64,000 nucleotides of DNA from Archivesica marissinica. Its lineage: Eukaryota; Mollusca; Bivalvia; Venerida; Vesicomyidae. A program made the translations under genes and the position numbers. The DNA is taken from positions 87,668,540 through 87,732,539 of the forward strand of contig CM026386.1 in NCBI GenBank assembly GCA_014843695.1. The letters are read 5' to 3'. Every line of letters starts with the position of its first letter. Position 1 is the first letter of the stretch. The notes beneath the pieces are model-generated. The model was not told the DNA's origin and made no database searches. It saw only the letters and a list, made by a program, of their open reading frames with translations. Below, in pieces: positions 22,546 to 36,039 of the stretch.

Positions 22546-23118
22546 TAGGATTTCATTAATACAATAGTCCTTGACCTAGATATGTACTACGTTATCAGTG
22601 TTTATGATATATATATATCACGCAATACCATAGATAAATGAAAGAATGCGCACAATAACTGGAAGTAATGGTACACATATCCGATATATCATAAACATTA
22701 CTACAAGATATTTAACTTACCAATATATTTTGCTTAGTTACATTGGGGGCATATTTTCAACATATCTTTCTTCTTAAGGCACTGCCAGGCCAATATCATA
22801 GATGTATTTGAAACTACCTCGACATAATTATATATAACAAATATATAAATCCAATGATGCAAAGAGTCAGCACAAACCCAAAACAGAGTGCTCAATGGTG
22901 TTCCAGAGCAAATATATATGTTGGAGAATGATTCATTCACCAACATATATAACGTATATATAATTATGACTTCTAAGTAATTCTAGTAATTCATTCTAGT
23001 AAAATAACGATAAATAATTCGGCTTCTATGCACAAGGACATTCAAATATTACATGAAACAGTGTGATCATTTGAACATAAATGCCATTAAAATGCATTTG
23101 GCAAATACAGTTGCTGTC
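22546..23118. other. Unassigned AT-rich sequence
   Basis: No exon, RNA gene or repeat supported between the SINE and the Ser-rich frame. Confidence 0.5.
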
Positions 23119-24003
23119 TCACTCTCCAGCGGAAGCGGAAGTTGAAGAGGACATCATATAACTCGATGTCGTAGATGAAGATGCAGTTGAAGCGGTAACA
23201 GAGGTAGATGTTTCCGAAATTGTTGTTGATAATGTCGCAGTTTCTGAACTGCTGGATGGCGAATATGATAAAGATTCACTGCTTGATGACCTCGGCGACC
23301 AATCGAATGAGGAATCCGACACAGAGGAACTGCTTGATGAACTCGGCGATATGCTAGATGAGAAGTCCGACACAGATGTACTGCTTGATGTACTCGGCGT
23401 TATGCTAGATGAGGATTCAGACACAGTGGCACTGCTCGAAGAACTCGGCGACATGCTAGATGACGAATCCGATACAGAGGCACTGCTTGATGAACTCACC
23501 GAATTGCTAGATGACGACACCGACACAAAGGCACTGCCTATGGAACTCGGCGTTATGCTAGATGATGAATCCGACACAGAGGCACTGCTCGATGAACTCG
23601 TCGATATGCTAGATGACGAATCCGACAAAGAGGCACTGCTTGATGAACTCGGCGATACGCTAGATGAGCTAGGTGACATGATAGATGACGAATCCGACAC
23701 AGAGGCAATGCTCGATGAACTCGTCGATATGCTAGATGACGAATCCGACAAAGAGGCACTGCTTGATGAACTCAGCGATACGCTAGATGAGGAATCCGTA
23801 ACAGAGGCACTGCTTGGTGAACTCGGCGACATGCTAGATGATGATTCAGACACAGATACACTGCTCCCTGAACCTGAACTCGGCGACATGTTATATGAGG
23901 AATCCAACACAGAGACACGGCTCGATGAACTCGGCGAGATGCTAGATGAGTAATCATCCGACACAGAGGCACTACTATATTGTGCATGACCATACTTTGC
24001 ACA
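23119..24003 (-). CDS. Ser-rich 17-residue repeat ORF (possible mucin-like stalk exon)
   Basis: Minus strand, ending at a TGA at 23119. The upstream limit is uncertain because the frame runs into the 61-bp satellite. It encodes about 12-16 imperfect 17-residue (51-bp) repeats of the form SSSSxASVSDSSSSMSP. A non-repetitive Ser/Thr tail follows (SSSETATLSTTISETSTSVT, SSSTTSSYMMSSSTSASAGE). Persistence of Ser/Thr through diverged repeats and the non-repetitive tail argue for real coding. Such tracts become O-glycosylated stalks. A GAGA/GTGAGA donor-like site overlaps the stop, so it may be an internal exon upstream of the NIDO exons, but its phase 2 does not match the phase 1 entry at 19671; at least one exon would be missing. 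The plus strand is also open (see findings). Alternative: untranslated minisatellite. Confidence 0.45.
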   Translation of the reverse strand, partial: CAKYGHAQYSSASVSDDYSSSISPSSSSRVSVLDSSYNMSPSSGSGSSVSVSESSSSMSPSSPSSASVTDSSSSVSLSSSSSASLSDSSSSISTSSSSIASVSDSSSIMSPSSSSVSPSSSSSASLSDSSSSISTSSSSSASVSDSSSSITPSSIGSAFVSVSSSSNSVSSSSSASVSDSSSSMSPSSSSSATVSESSSSITPSTSSSTSVSDFSSSISPSSSSSSSVSDSSFDWSPRSSSSESLSYSPSSSSETATLSTTISETSTSVTASTASSSTTSSYMMSSSTSASAGE

Positions 24004-27000
24004 TACATAATACATTGACAGAATACTCTCCACTACTATATGATGTATGAACATACTTTGTACTTACATAATACATTGTTAGAATACTCTCCACTACTAT
24101 ATGATGTATGACCATACTTTGTACTTACATAGTACATTGATAGAATACTCTCCACTACTATATGATGTATGACCATACTTTGTACTTACATAGTACATTG
24201 ATAAAATACTCTCCACTACTATATGATGTATGACCATACTTTGTACTTACATAGGACATTGCTAGAATACTCTCCACTACTATATGATGTATGACCATAC
24301 TTTGTACTTACATAGTACATTGCTAGAATACTCTCCACTACTATATGATGTATGACCATACTTTGTACTTCATAATACATTGATAGAATACTCTCCACTA
24401 CTATATGATGTATGACAATACTTTGTACTTACATAGTACATTGATAGAATACTCTCCACTACTAAATGATGTATGACCATAATTTGTACTTACATAATAC
24501 ATTGATAGAATACTTTCACTACTATCTGATGTATGACCATACTTTGTACTTACATAGGACATTGACAGAATACTCTCCACTACTAGCTGATGTATGGCCA
24601 TACTTTGTACTTACATAGTACATTGATAGAATACTCTCCACTAATATATGATGTATGACCATACTTTGTACTTACATAGTACATTGATAGAAACCTCTCC
24701 ACTACTATCTGATGTATGACCACACATTGTACTTACATAGTACATTGATAGAATTCTCTCCACTACTAGCTGATGTATGACCATACTGTATACTTACATA
24801 ATACATTGACAGAATACTCTCCACTACTAGCTGATGTATGACCATACTGTGTACTTACATAATACATTGGTAGAACACTCTCAACTACTATCTGATGTAT
24901 GACCATACTTTGTACTTACATAATACATTGACAGAATACTCTCCACTACTATATGATACATGACCATACTCTGTACTACATAATACATTGATAGAATACT
25001 CTCCACTACTATATGATGTATGACCATACTCTGTATTACATAATACATTGATAGAATACTATCCACTACTATATGATGTATGACCATACTATGTACTACA
25101 TAATACATTGATAGAATACTATCCACTACTATATGATGTATGGCCATACTCTGTACTACATAATACATTGATAGAATACTCTCCACTACTATATGATGTA
25201 TGCCCATACTTTGTACTTACATAATACATTGACAGAATACTCTCCACTACTATATGATGTATGACCATACTTTGTACTTACATAATATATTGACATAATA
25301 CTCTCCACTACTATATGATGTATGACCATACTTTGCACTTACATAATACATTGATAGAATACTCTAACACTACTATATGATGTATGACCATACTTTGCAC
25401 TTACATAATACATTGATAGAATAACCTCCACTACTATATGATGTATGACCATACGTTGTACTTACATACTACATTGATAGAATACTCTCCACTACTATAT
25501 GATGTATGACCATACTTTGTACTTACATAGCACATTGTTAGAATACTCTCCACTACTATATGATGTATGACCATACTTTGTGCTTACATAATATATTGAT
25601 ATAATACTCTCCACTACTATATGCTGTATGACCATATTTTGTGCTTACATAGTACATTGATAGAATACTCTCCACTACTATATGATGTATGTCCATACTT
25701 TGTACTTACATAGGACATTGCTAGAATACTCTCCACTACTATATGATATATGACCATACTTTGTACTTACAAAGTACATTGATAGAATACTCTCCACTAC
25801 TATATGATGTATGACCATACTTTGTACTTCATAATACATTGATAGAATACTCTCCACTACTATATGATGTATGACCATACTTTGTACTTACATAGTACAT
25901 TGATAGAATACTCTCCACTACTATATGATGTATGACCATACTTTGTACTTACATAGTACATTGATAGAATACTCTCCACTACTATATGATGTATGACCAT
26001 ACTTTGTACTTCATAATACATTGATAGAATACTCTCCACTACTATATGATGTATGACCATACTTTGTACTTACATAGTACATTGATAGAATACTCTCCAC
26101 TACTATATGATGTATGACCATAATTTGTACTTACAAAGTACATTGATAGAATACTCTCCACTACTATATGATGTATGACCATACTTTGTACTTCATAATA
26201 CATTGATAGAATACTCTCCACTACTATATGATGTATGACCATACTTTGTACTTACATAGTACATTGATAGAATTCTCTCCACTACTAGCTGATGTATGAC
26301 CATACTTTATACTTACATAATACATTGACAGAATACTCTCCACTACTAGCTGATGTATGACCATACTGTGTACTTACATAATACATTGGTAGAACACTCT
26401 CAACTACTATCTGATGTATGACCATACTTTGTACTTACATAATACATTGACAGAATACTCTCCACTACTATATGATATATGACCATACTCTGTACTACAT
26501 AATACATTGATAGAATACTCTCCACTACTATATGATGTATGACCATACTCTGTACTACATAATACATTGATAGAATACTATCCACTACTATATGATGTAT
26601 GACCATACTCTGTACTACATAATACATTGATAGAATACTATCCACTACTATATGATGTATGGCCATACTCTGTACTACATAGTACATTGATAGAATACTC
26701 TCCACTACTAGCTGATGTATGACCATACTTTATATTTACATACTACATTGGTAGAACACACTCCACTACTATATGTTGTATGACCATACTTTGTACTTAC
26801 ATACTACATTGATAGAATACTCTCCACTACTATATGATGTATGACCATACGTTGTACTTACATAACACATTGTTAGAATACTCTCCACTACTATATGATG
26901 TATGACCATACTTTGTGCTTACATAATATATTGATATAATACTCTCCACTACTATATGCTGTATGACCATACTTTGTGCTTACATAATATATTGATATAA

Positions 27001-30000
27001 TACTCTCCACTACTATATGCTGTATGACCATACTTTGTGCTTACATAGTACATTGATAGAATACTCTCCACTACTATATGATGTATGACCATACTTTGTG
27101 CTTACATAGTACATTGATAGAATACTCTCCACTACTATATGATGTATGGCCATACTTTGTACTTCATAATACATTGATAGAATACTCTCCACTACTATAT
27201 GATGTATGACCATACTTTGTACTTACATAGTACATTGATAGAATACTCTCCACTACTATATGATGTATGACCATAATTTGTACTTACATAATACATTGAC
27301 AGAATACTCTCCACTACTATATGATATATGACCATACTCTGTACTACATAATACATTGATAGAATACTCTCCACTACTATATGATGTATGACCATACTCT
27401 GTACTACATAATACATTGATAGAATACTCTCCACTACTATATGATGTATGACCATACTCTGTACTACATAATACATTGATAGAATACTATCCACTACTAT
27501 ATGATGTATGACCATACTCTGTACTACATAATACATTGATAGAATACTATCCACTACTATATGATGTATGACCATACTTTGTACTACATAGTACATTGAT
27601 AGAATACTCTCCACTACTAGCTGATGTATGACCATACTTTATACTTACATACTACATTGGTAGAATACTCTCCACTACTATATGTTGTATGACCATACTT
27701 TGTACTTACATACTACATTGATAGAATACTCTCCACTACTATATGATGTATGACCATACGTTGTACTTACATAACACATTGTTAGAATACTCTCCACTAC
27801 TATATGATGTATGACCATACTTTGTGCTTACATAATATATTGATATAATACTCTCCACTACTATATGATGTATGACCATACTTTGTACTTACATAGTACA
27901 TTGATATAATACTCTCCACTACTATATGATGTATGACCATACTTTGTGCTTACATAGTACATTGATAGAATACTCTCCACTACTATATGATGTATGACCA
28001 TACTTTGTACTTCATAATACATTGATAGAATACTCTCCACTACTATATGATGTATGACCATACTTTGTACTTCATAATACATTGATAGAATACTCTCCAC
28101 TACTATATGATGTATGACCATACTTTGTACTTACATAGTACATTGATAGAATACTCTCCACTACTATATGATGTATGACCATAATTTGTACTTACATAAT
28201 ACATTGATAGAATACTTTCCCTACTATCTGATGTATGACCATACTTTGTACTTACATAGGACATTGACAGAATACTCTCCACTACTAGCTGATGTATGGC
28301 CATACTTTGTACTTACATAGTACATTGATAGAATACTCTCCACTACTATATGATGTATGACCATACTTTGTACTTCATAATACATTGATAGAATACTATC
28401 CACTACTATATGATGTATGACCATACTTTGTACTTACATAGTACATTGATAGAATACTCTCCACTACTATCTGATGTATGACCACACATTGTACTTACAT
28501 AGTACATTGATAGAATTCTCTCCACTACTAGCTGATGTATGACCATACTTTATACTTACATAATACATTGACAGAATACTCTCCACTACTAGCTGATGTA
28601 TGACCATACTGTGTACTTACATAATACATTGACAGAATACTCTCCACTACTATATGATATATGCCCATACTTTGTACTTACATAATACATTGACAGAATA
28701 CTCTCCACTACTATATGATGTATGACCATACTTTGTGCTTACATAATATATTGATATAATACTCTCCACTACTATATGCTGTATGACCATACTTTGTGCT
28801 TACATAATATATTGATATAATACTCTCCACTACTATATGCTGTATGACCATACTGTGTGCTTACATGTACATTGATATAATACTCTCCACTACTATATGC
28901 TGTATGACCATACTTTGTGCTTACATAATATATTGATATAATTCTCTCCACTACTATATGCTGTATGACCATACTTTGTGCTTACATAGTACATTGATAG
29001 AATACTCTCCACTACTATATGATGTATGACCATACTTTGTGCTTACATAGTACATTGATAGAATACTCTCCACTACTATATGATGTATGTCCATACTTTG
29101 TACTTACATAGGACATTGATAGAATACTCTCCACTACTATATGATGTATGACCATACTTTGTACTTACATAGTACATTGCTAGAATACTCTCCACTACTA
29201 TATGATGTATGACCATACTTTGTACTTACATAGGACATTGATAGAATACTCTCCACTACTATATGATGTATGACCATACTTTGTACTTACATAATACATT
29301 GATAGAATACTCTCCACTACTATATGATGTATGACCATACTTTGTACTTACATACTACATTGATAGAATACTCTCCACTACTATATGATGTATGACCATA
29401 CTTTGTACTTACATAATACATTGATAGAATACTCTCCACTACTATATGATGTATGACCATACTTTGTGCTTACATAATATATTGATATAATACTCTCCAC
29501 TACTATATGCTGTATGACCATACTTTGTGCTTACATAATACATTGATATAATACTCTCCACTACTATATGATGTATGACCATACTTTGTGCTTACATAGT
29601 ACATTGATAGAATACTCTCCACTACTATATGATGTATGACCATACTTTGTACTTACATAGTACATTGATAGAATACTCTCCACTACTATATGATGTATGA
29701 CCATACTTTGTACTTACATAGTACATTGATAGAATACTCTCCACTACTATATGATGTATGACCATACTTTGTACTTACATAGGACATTGATAGAATACTC
29801 TCCACTACTATATGATGTATGACCATACTTTGTACTTACATAGTACATTGATAGAATACTCTCCACTACTATATGATGTATGACCATACTTTGTACTTAC
29901 ATAGGACATTGATAGAATACTCTCCACTACTATATGATGTATGACCATACTTTGTACTTCATAATACATTGATAGAATACTCTCCACTACTATATGATGT

Positions 30001-31522
30001 ATGACCATACTTTGTACTTACATAATACATTGATAGAATACTCTCCACTACTATATGATGTATGACCATACTTTGTACTTACATAGTACATTGATAGAAT
30101 ACTCTCCACTACTATATGATGTATGACCATACTTTGTACTTACATAATACATTGATAGAATACTTTCCCTACAATCTGATGTATGACCATACTTTGTACT
30201 TACATAGGACATTGACAGAATACTCTCCACTACTAGCTGATGTATGGCCATACTTTGTACTTACATAGTACATTGATAGAATACTCTCCACTACTATATG
30301 ATGTATGACCATACTTTGTACTTACATAGTACATTGATAGAATACTCTCCACTACTATATGATGTATGACCATACTTTGTACTTACATACTACATTGATA
30401 GAATACTCTCCACTACTATATGATGTATGACCATACTTTGTACTTACATAATACATTGATAGAATACTCTCCACTACTATATGATGTATGACCATACTTT
30501 GTACTTACATACTACATTGATAGAATACTCTCCACTACTATATGATGTATGACCATACTTTGTACTTACATAATACATTGATAGAATACTCTCCACTACT
30601 ATATGATGTATGACCATACTTTGTACTTACATACTACATTGATAGAATACTCTCCACTACTATATGATGTATGACCATACTTTGTACTTACATAGTACAT
30701 TGATAGAATACTCTCCACTACTATATGATGTATGACCATACTTTGTACTTACATAATACATTGATAGAATACTCTCCCTACTATCTGATGTATGACCATA
30801 CTTTGTACTTACATAGTACATTGATAGAATTCTCTCCACTACTAGCTGATGTATGACCATACTTTATACTTACATAATACATTGACAGAATACTCTCCAC
30901 TACTAGCTGATGTATGACCATACTGTGTACTTACATAATACATTGGTAGAACACTCTCAACTACTATCTGATGTATGACCATACTTTGTACTTACATAAT
31001 ACATTGACAGAATACTCTCCACTACTAGCTGATGTATGACCATACTTTGTACTTACATAATACATTGATAGAATACTCTCAACTACTATCTGATGTATGA
31101 CCATACTTTGTACTTACATAATACATTGACAGAATACTCTCCACTACTATATGATATATGACCATACTCTGTACTACATAATACATTGATAGAATACTCT
31201 CCACTACTATATGATGTATGACCATACTCTGTACTACATAATACATTGATAGAATACTATCCACTACTATATGATGTATGACCATACTCTGTACTACATA
31301 ATACATTGATAGAATACTATCCACTACTATATGATGTATGACCATACTCTGTACTACATAGTACATTGATAGAATACTCTCCACTACTAGCTGATGTATG
31401 ACCATACTTTATACTTACATACTACATTGATAGAACACACTCCACTACTATATGATGTATGACCATACTTTGTACTTACATACTACATTGATAGAATACT
31501 CTCCACTACTATATGATGTATG
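24004..31522. repeat. Giant 61-bp satellite, about 123 copies, derived from an Ig exon end
   Basis: Plus-strand unit: ACATAATACATTGATAGAAT, ACTCTCCACTACTATATGAT, GTATGACCATACTTTGTACTT. Read on the minus strand, each unit carries TAGTGGAGAGTATTCTATCA, ATGTATTAT and GTAAGTACAAAG. That is the same sequence as the 3' end and splice donor of the plus-strand Ig exon at 60773-61069. Length variants of 58 and 60 bp occur (ACTTCATAATAC; TCTGTACTACATAATAC). Larger blocks repeat: the TCAACTACTATCTGATG-led block recurs at about 24882, 26401 and 31080. The many short open frames (VIHHIVVESILSMYY and similar) are repeat translations. The array runs into the assembly gap. Confidence 0.95.
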
Positions 31523-32522
31523 NNNNNNNNNNNNNNNNNNNNNNNNNNNNNNNNNNNNNNNNNNNNNNNNNNNNNNNNNNNNNNNNNNNNNNNNNNNNNN
31601 NNNNNNNNNNNNNNNNNNNNNNNNNNNNNNNNNNNNNNNNNNNNNNNNNNNNNNNNNNNNNNNNNNNNNNNNNNNNNNNNNNNNNNNNNNNNNNNNNNNN
31701 NNNNNNNNNNNNNNNNNNNNNNNNNNNNNNNNNNNNNNNNNNNNNNNNNNNNNNNNNNNNNNNNNNNNNNNNNNNNNNNNNNNNNNNNNNNNNNNNNNNN
31801 NNNNNNNNNNNNNNNNNNNNNNNNNNNNNNNNNNNNNNNNNNNNNNNNNNNNNNNNNNNNNNNNNNNNNNNNNNNNNNNNNNNNNNNNNNNNNNNNNNNN
31901 NNNNNNNNNNNNNNNNNNNNNNNNNNNNNNNNNNNNNNNNNNNNNNNNNNNNNNNNNNNNNNNNNNNNNNNNNNNNNNNNNNNNNNNNNNNNNNNNNNNN
32001 NNNNNNNNNNNNNNNNNNNNNNNNNNNNNNNNNNNNNNNNNNNNNNNNNNNNNNNNNNNNNNNNNNNNNNNNNNNNNNNNNNNNNNNNNNNNNNNNNNNN
32101 NNNNNNNNNNNNNNNNNNNNNNNNNNNNNNNNNNNNNNNNNNNNNNNNNNNNNNNNNNNNNNNNNNNNNNNNNNNNNNNNNNNNNNNNNNNNNNNNNNNN
32201 NNNNNNNNNNNNNNNNNNNNNNNNNNNNNNNNNNNNNNNNNNNNNNNNNNNNNNNNNNNNNNNNNNNNNNNNNNNNNNNNNNNNNNNNNNNNNNNNNNNN
32301 NNNNNNNNNNNNNNNNNNNNNNNNNNNNNNNNNNNNNNNNNNNNNNNNNNNNNNNNNNNNNNNNNNNNNNNNNNNNNNNNNNNNNNNNNNNNNNNNNNNN
32401 NNNNNNNNNNNNNNNNNNNNNNNNNNNNNNNNNNNNNNNNNNNNNNNNNNNNNNNNNNNNNNNNNNNNNNNNNNNNNNNNNNNNNNNNNNNNNNNNNNNN
32501 NNNNNNNNNNNNNNNNNNNNNN
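31523..32522. other. Assembly gap (1000 N) between two satellites
   Basis: Exactly 1000 N, nominal length. The 61-bp array ends at its left edge and the 48-bp array begins at its right edge, so both true boundaries are unknown. Confidence 0.99.
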
Positions 32523-35500
32523 TGAGAGCTCACGGAAAACCCGTCTAGTATGTGATGGGAGATATTTACCGGGAGATCACGGACAACTCGCCTAGTATGT
32601 GATGGGATATATTTAATGGGAGATCACGGAAAACTCGCCTAGTGTGTAATGGGAGATATGTACTGGAAGCTACCGGGCAACTAGCCTAGTGTGTGATGGG
32701 AGATATGTACTGGGAGCTCACGGACAACTCGCCTAGTGTGTGATGTGGAGATATGTACTGGGAGCTCACGGGGAACTCGCCTAGTGTGTGAAGGGGAAGA
32801 TTTGTACTGAAAGCTCACAGATAACTCGTCTAGAGTGGGATGGGGAGATATGTAATGGGAGCACACGGGCAACTCGCCTAGTGTGTGATGGGGAAATATG
32901 TACTGTGAGCTCACGGGCAACTCGTCTAGTGTGTGATATGGAGATATGTACTGCGAGCTCACGGGCAACTCGCCTAGTGTGTGATGGGGAGATATGTACT
33001 TGGAGCTCACGGGCAACTCGCCTAGTTTGTGACGGGGAGATATGTACTGGGAGCTCACGGACAACTAGCCTAGTGTGTGACGGGGAGGATATGTACTGGG
33101 AACTCACGTACAACTCATCTAGTGTTTGATGGGAGATATGTACTGGGAGCTCAGGTAAACTCGCCTGTGTGTGATGGAGATATGTACTGGAGCTACCGGA
33201 AAACTCGCCTAGTGTGTGATGGGGAGATATGTACTGGGAGCTCACGGGCAACTCGTCTAGTGTGTGATGGGAATATGTACTGGGAGCTCACGGGCAACTC
33301 GCCTAGTGTGTGATGGGAGATATGTACTGGGAGCTCACGGAAAACTCGCCTAGTGTGTGATGGGGAGATATGTACTGGGAGCTCACGGACAACTCGCCTA
33401 GTGTGTGATGGGAGATATGTACTGGGAGCTCACGGACAACTCGCCTAGTGTGTGATGGGATATATGTACTGGGAGCTCACGGACAACTCGCCTAGTATGT
33501 GATGGGATATATGTACTGGGAGCTCACGGACAACTCGCCTAGTGTGTGATGGGAGATATGTACTGGGAGCTCACGGGCATCTCGCCTAGTGTGTGTTGGG
33601 AGATATGTACTGGAAGCTCACGGACAACTCGCCTAGTGTGTGATGGGAGATATGTACTGGAAGCTCACGGACAACTCGCCTAGTGTGTGATGGGGAGATA
33701 TGTACTGGGAGCTCACGGACAACTCGCCTAGTGTGTGATGGGAGATATGTACTGGAAGCTCCCGGAAACTCGCCTAGTGTGTGATGGGAGATATGTACTG
33801 GGAGCTCACGGGCACTCGCCTAGTGTGTGACGGGGAAGATATGTACTGGAAGCTCCCGGAAACTCGCCTAGTGTGTGATGGGAGATATGTACTGGGAACT
33901 CAAGTACAACTCATGTAGTGTGTGATGGGAGATATGTACTGGGAGCTCACGGCAACTCGCCTAGTGTGTGATGGGGAGATATGTACTGGAAACTCCCGGG
34001 AAACTCGCCTAGTGTGTGATGAGAGATATGTACTGGGAACTCACGGGCATTCACCTAGTGTGTGACGGGGAAGATATGTACTGGGAGCTCACGGAAAACC
34101 CGTCTAGTGTGTGATGGGGAGATATGTACTGGAAGCTCACGGACAACTGACCTAGTGTGTGGCGGGGAAGATATGTACTGGAAGCTTCCGGGAAACTCGC
34201 CTAGTGTGTGATGGGAGATATGTACTGGGAGCTCACGGAAAACACGTTTAATGTGTGATGGGGAAATATGTACTGGAAGCTCACGGACAACTCGCCTAGT
34301 GTGTGATGGGGAGATATGTACTGGGAGCTCACGGGCAACTCGCCTAGTGTGTGATGGGAGATATCTACTGGGTGCTCACGGGCAACTAGTCTAGTATGTG
34401 ATGGGAGATATGTACTGGGAGCTCCCGGAAAACTCGTCTAGTATGTGATGGGATATATGTACTGGGAGATCACGGGAAACTCGCCTAGTGTGTGATGGGA
34501 GATATGTACTGGGAGCTCACGGACAACTCGCCTAGTGTGTGATGGGAGATATGTACTGGGAGATCACGGACAACTCGCCTAGTGTGTGATGGGAGATATG
34601 TACTGGGAGCTCACGGGCAATTCGCCTAGTGTGTGATGGGAGATATGTACTGGGAGCTCACGGACAACTCGCCTAGTGTGTGATGGGGGATATGTACTGG
34701 AAGCTCCCGGGAAACTCGCCTAGTGTGTGACGGGGAGATATGTAATGGGAGCCCACGGGAAACTCACCTAGTATGTGATGGGGAGATATGTACTGGGAGC
34801 TCATGTAAAACTCACCTAGTGTGTGATGGGGAGTCCCATATGTACTGGGATCTCACGTTAAACTCACCTAGTGTGTGATGGGTAGATAGGTACTGGAAGC
34901 ACCCGGGAAACTCACCTAGTGTGTGATGGGGAGATATGTACTGGGAGCTCCCGGGCAATTCGCCTAGTGTGTGATGGGAAGATATGTACTGGAAGCTCCC
35001 GGCAACTCGCCTAGAATGTGATGGGGAGATATGTACTGGAAGCTCACGGGCAACTCGCCTAGTGTGTGATGGGGAGATATGTACTGGGAGCTCACGGGCA
35101 ACTCGCCTAGTGTGTGATGGGGAGATATGTACTGGGAGCTCACGGGCAACTCGCCTAGTGTGTGATGGGGAGATATGTACTGGGAGCTCACGGGCAACTC
35201 GCCTAGTGTGTGATGGGGAGATATGTACTGGGAGCTCACGGGCAACTCGCCTAGTGTGTGATGGGGAGATATGTACTGGGAGCTCACGGGCAACTCGCCT
35301 AGTGTGTGATGGGGAGTATGTACTGGGAGCTCACGGGCAACTCGCCTAGTGTGTGATGGGAGATATGTACTGGGAGCTCACGGGCAACTCGCCTAGTGTG
35401 TGATGGGGAGATATGTACTGGGAGCTCACGGGCAACTCGCCTAGTGTGTGATGGGATATATGTACTGGGAGCTCACGGGCAACTCGCCTAGTGTGTGATG

Positions 35501-35812
35501 GGAGATATGTACTGGGAGCTCACGGGCAACTCGCCTAGTGTGATGGGAGATATGTACTGGGAGCTCACGGGCAACTCGCCTAGTTTGTGATGGGGAGATA
35601 TGTACTGGGAGCTCACGGGCAACTCGCCTAGTGTGTGATGGGGAGTTATGTACTGGGAGCTCATGGGCAACTCGCCTAGTGTGTGATGGGGAGATATGTA
35701 CTGGGAGCTCACGGGCAACTCGCCTAGTGAGTGATGGGGAAATATATACTGGGAGCTCACGGGCAACTCGCCTAGTGTGTGATGGGGATATATGTACTGG
35801 GAGCTCATGGGG
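32523..35812. repeat. 48-bp tandem array, about 68 copies
   Basis: Unit AGCTCACGGGCAACTCGCCT, AGTGTGTGATGGGGAGATAT, GTACTGGG. 47-bp variants lack one G of the GGGG run. The right part (35030-35800) is almost homogeneous and the left part is diverse (TACCGG, AAACCCGTC). The 48-bp period gives 16-residue open frames on both strands (ELPVSSQYISPHHTLG). No gene signals. Confidence 0.95.
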
Positions 35813-36039
35813 CTAAAGGGACAGAGACGTTGTTGATATATTCTGGGGGTGTATATATGAATATTCAATAATAAAACTATATGAAGGGAGTAGTAACTGA
35901 TCATTGAGACCATCACTATGCGACATCACGAAATCAGCCGGGTTACATTGTGTGACAACCATTGAAGCTTAAATCTAGAGTGTGTCCATATGAAACAAAT
36001 TCCATATACCTTTGTTATTGTATGGCTTACATCCGAATA
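35813..36039. other. Short unassigned spacer
   Basis: Non-repetitive sequence between the 48-bp array and the SINE body. Nothing supported. Confidence 0.5.

Noticed and set aside
24881..31405. Open frames such as VIHHIVVESILSMYYVVQSM in the 61-bp satellite
   Set aside because: They arise only where 60-bp unit variants cluster. The strand-matched coding content of the unit is the Ig exon end in another frame.
31448..32595. 360-codon open frames on both strands
   Set aside because: They consist almost entirely of the 1000-N assembly gap.
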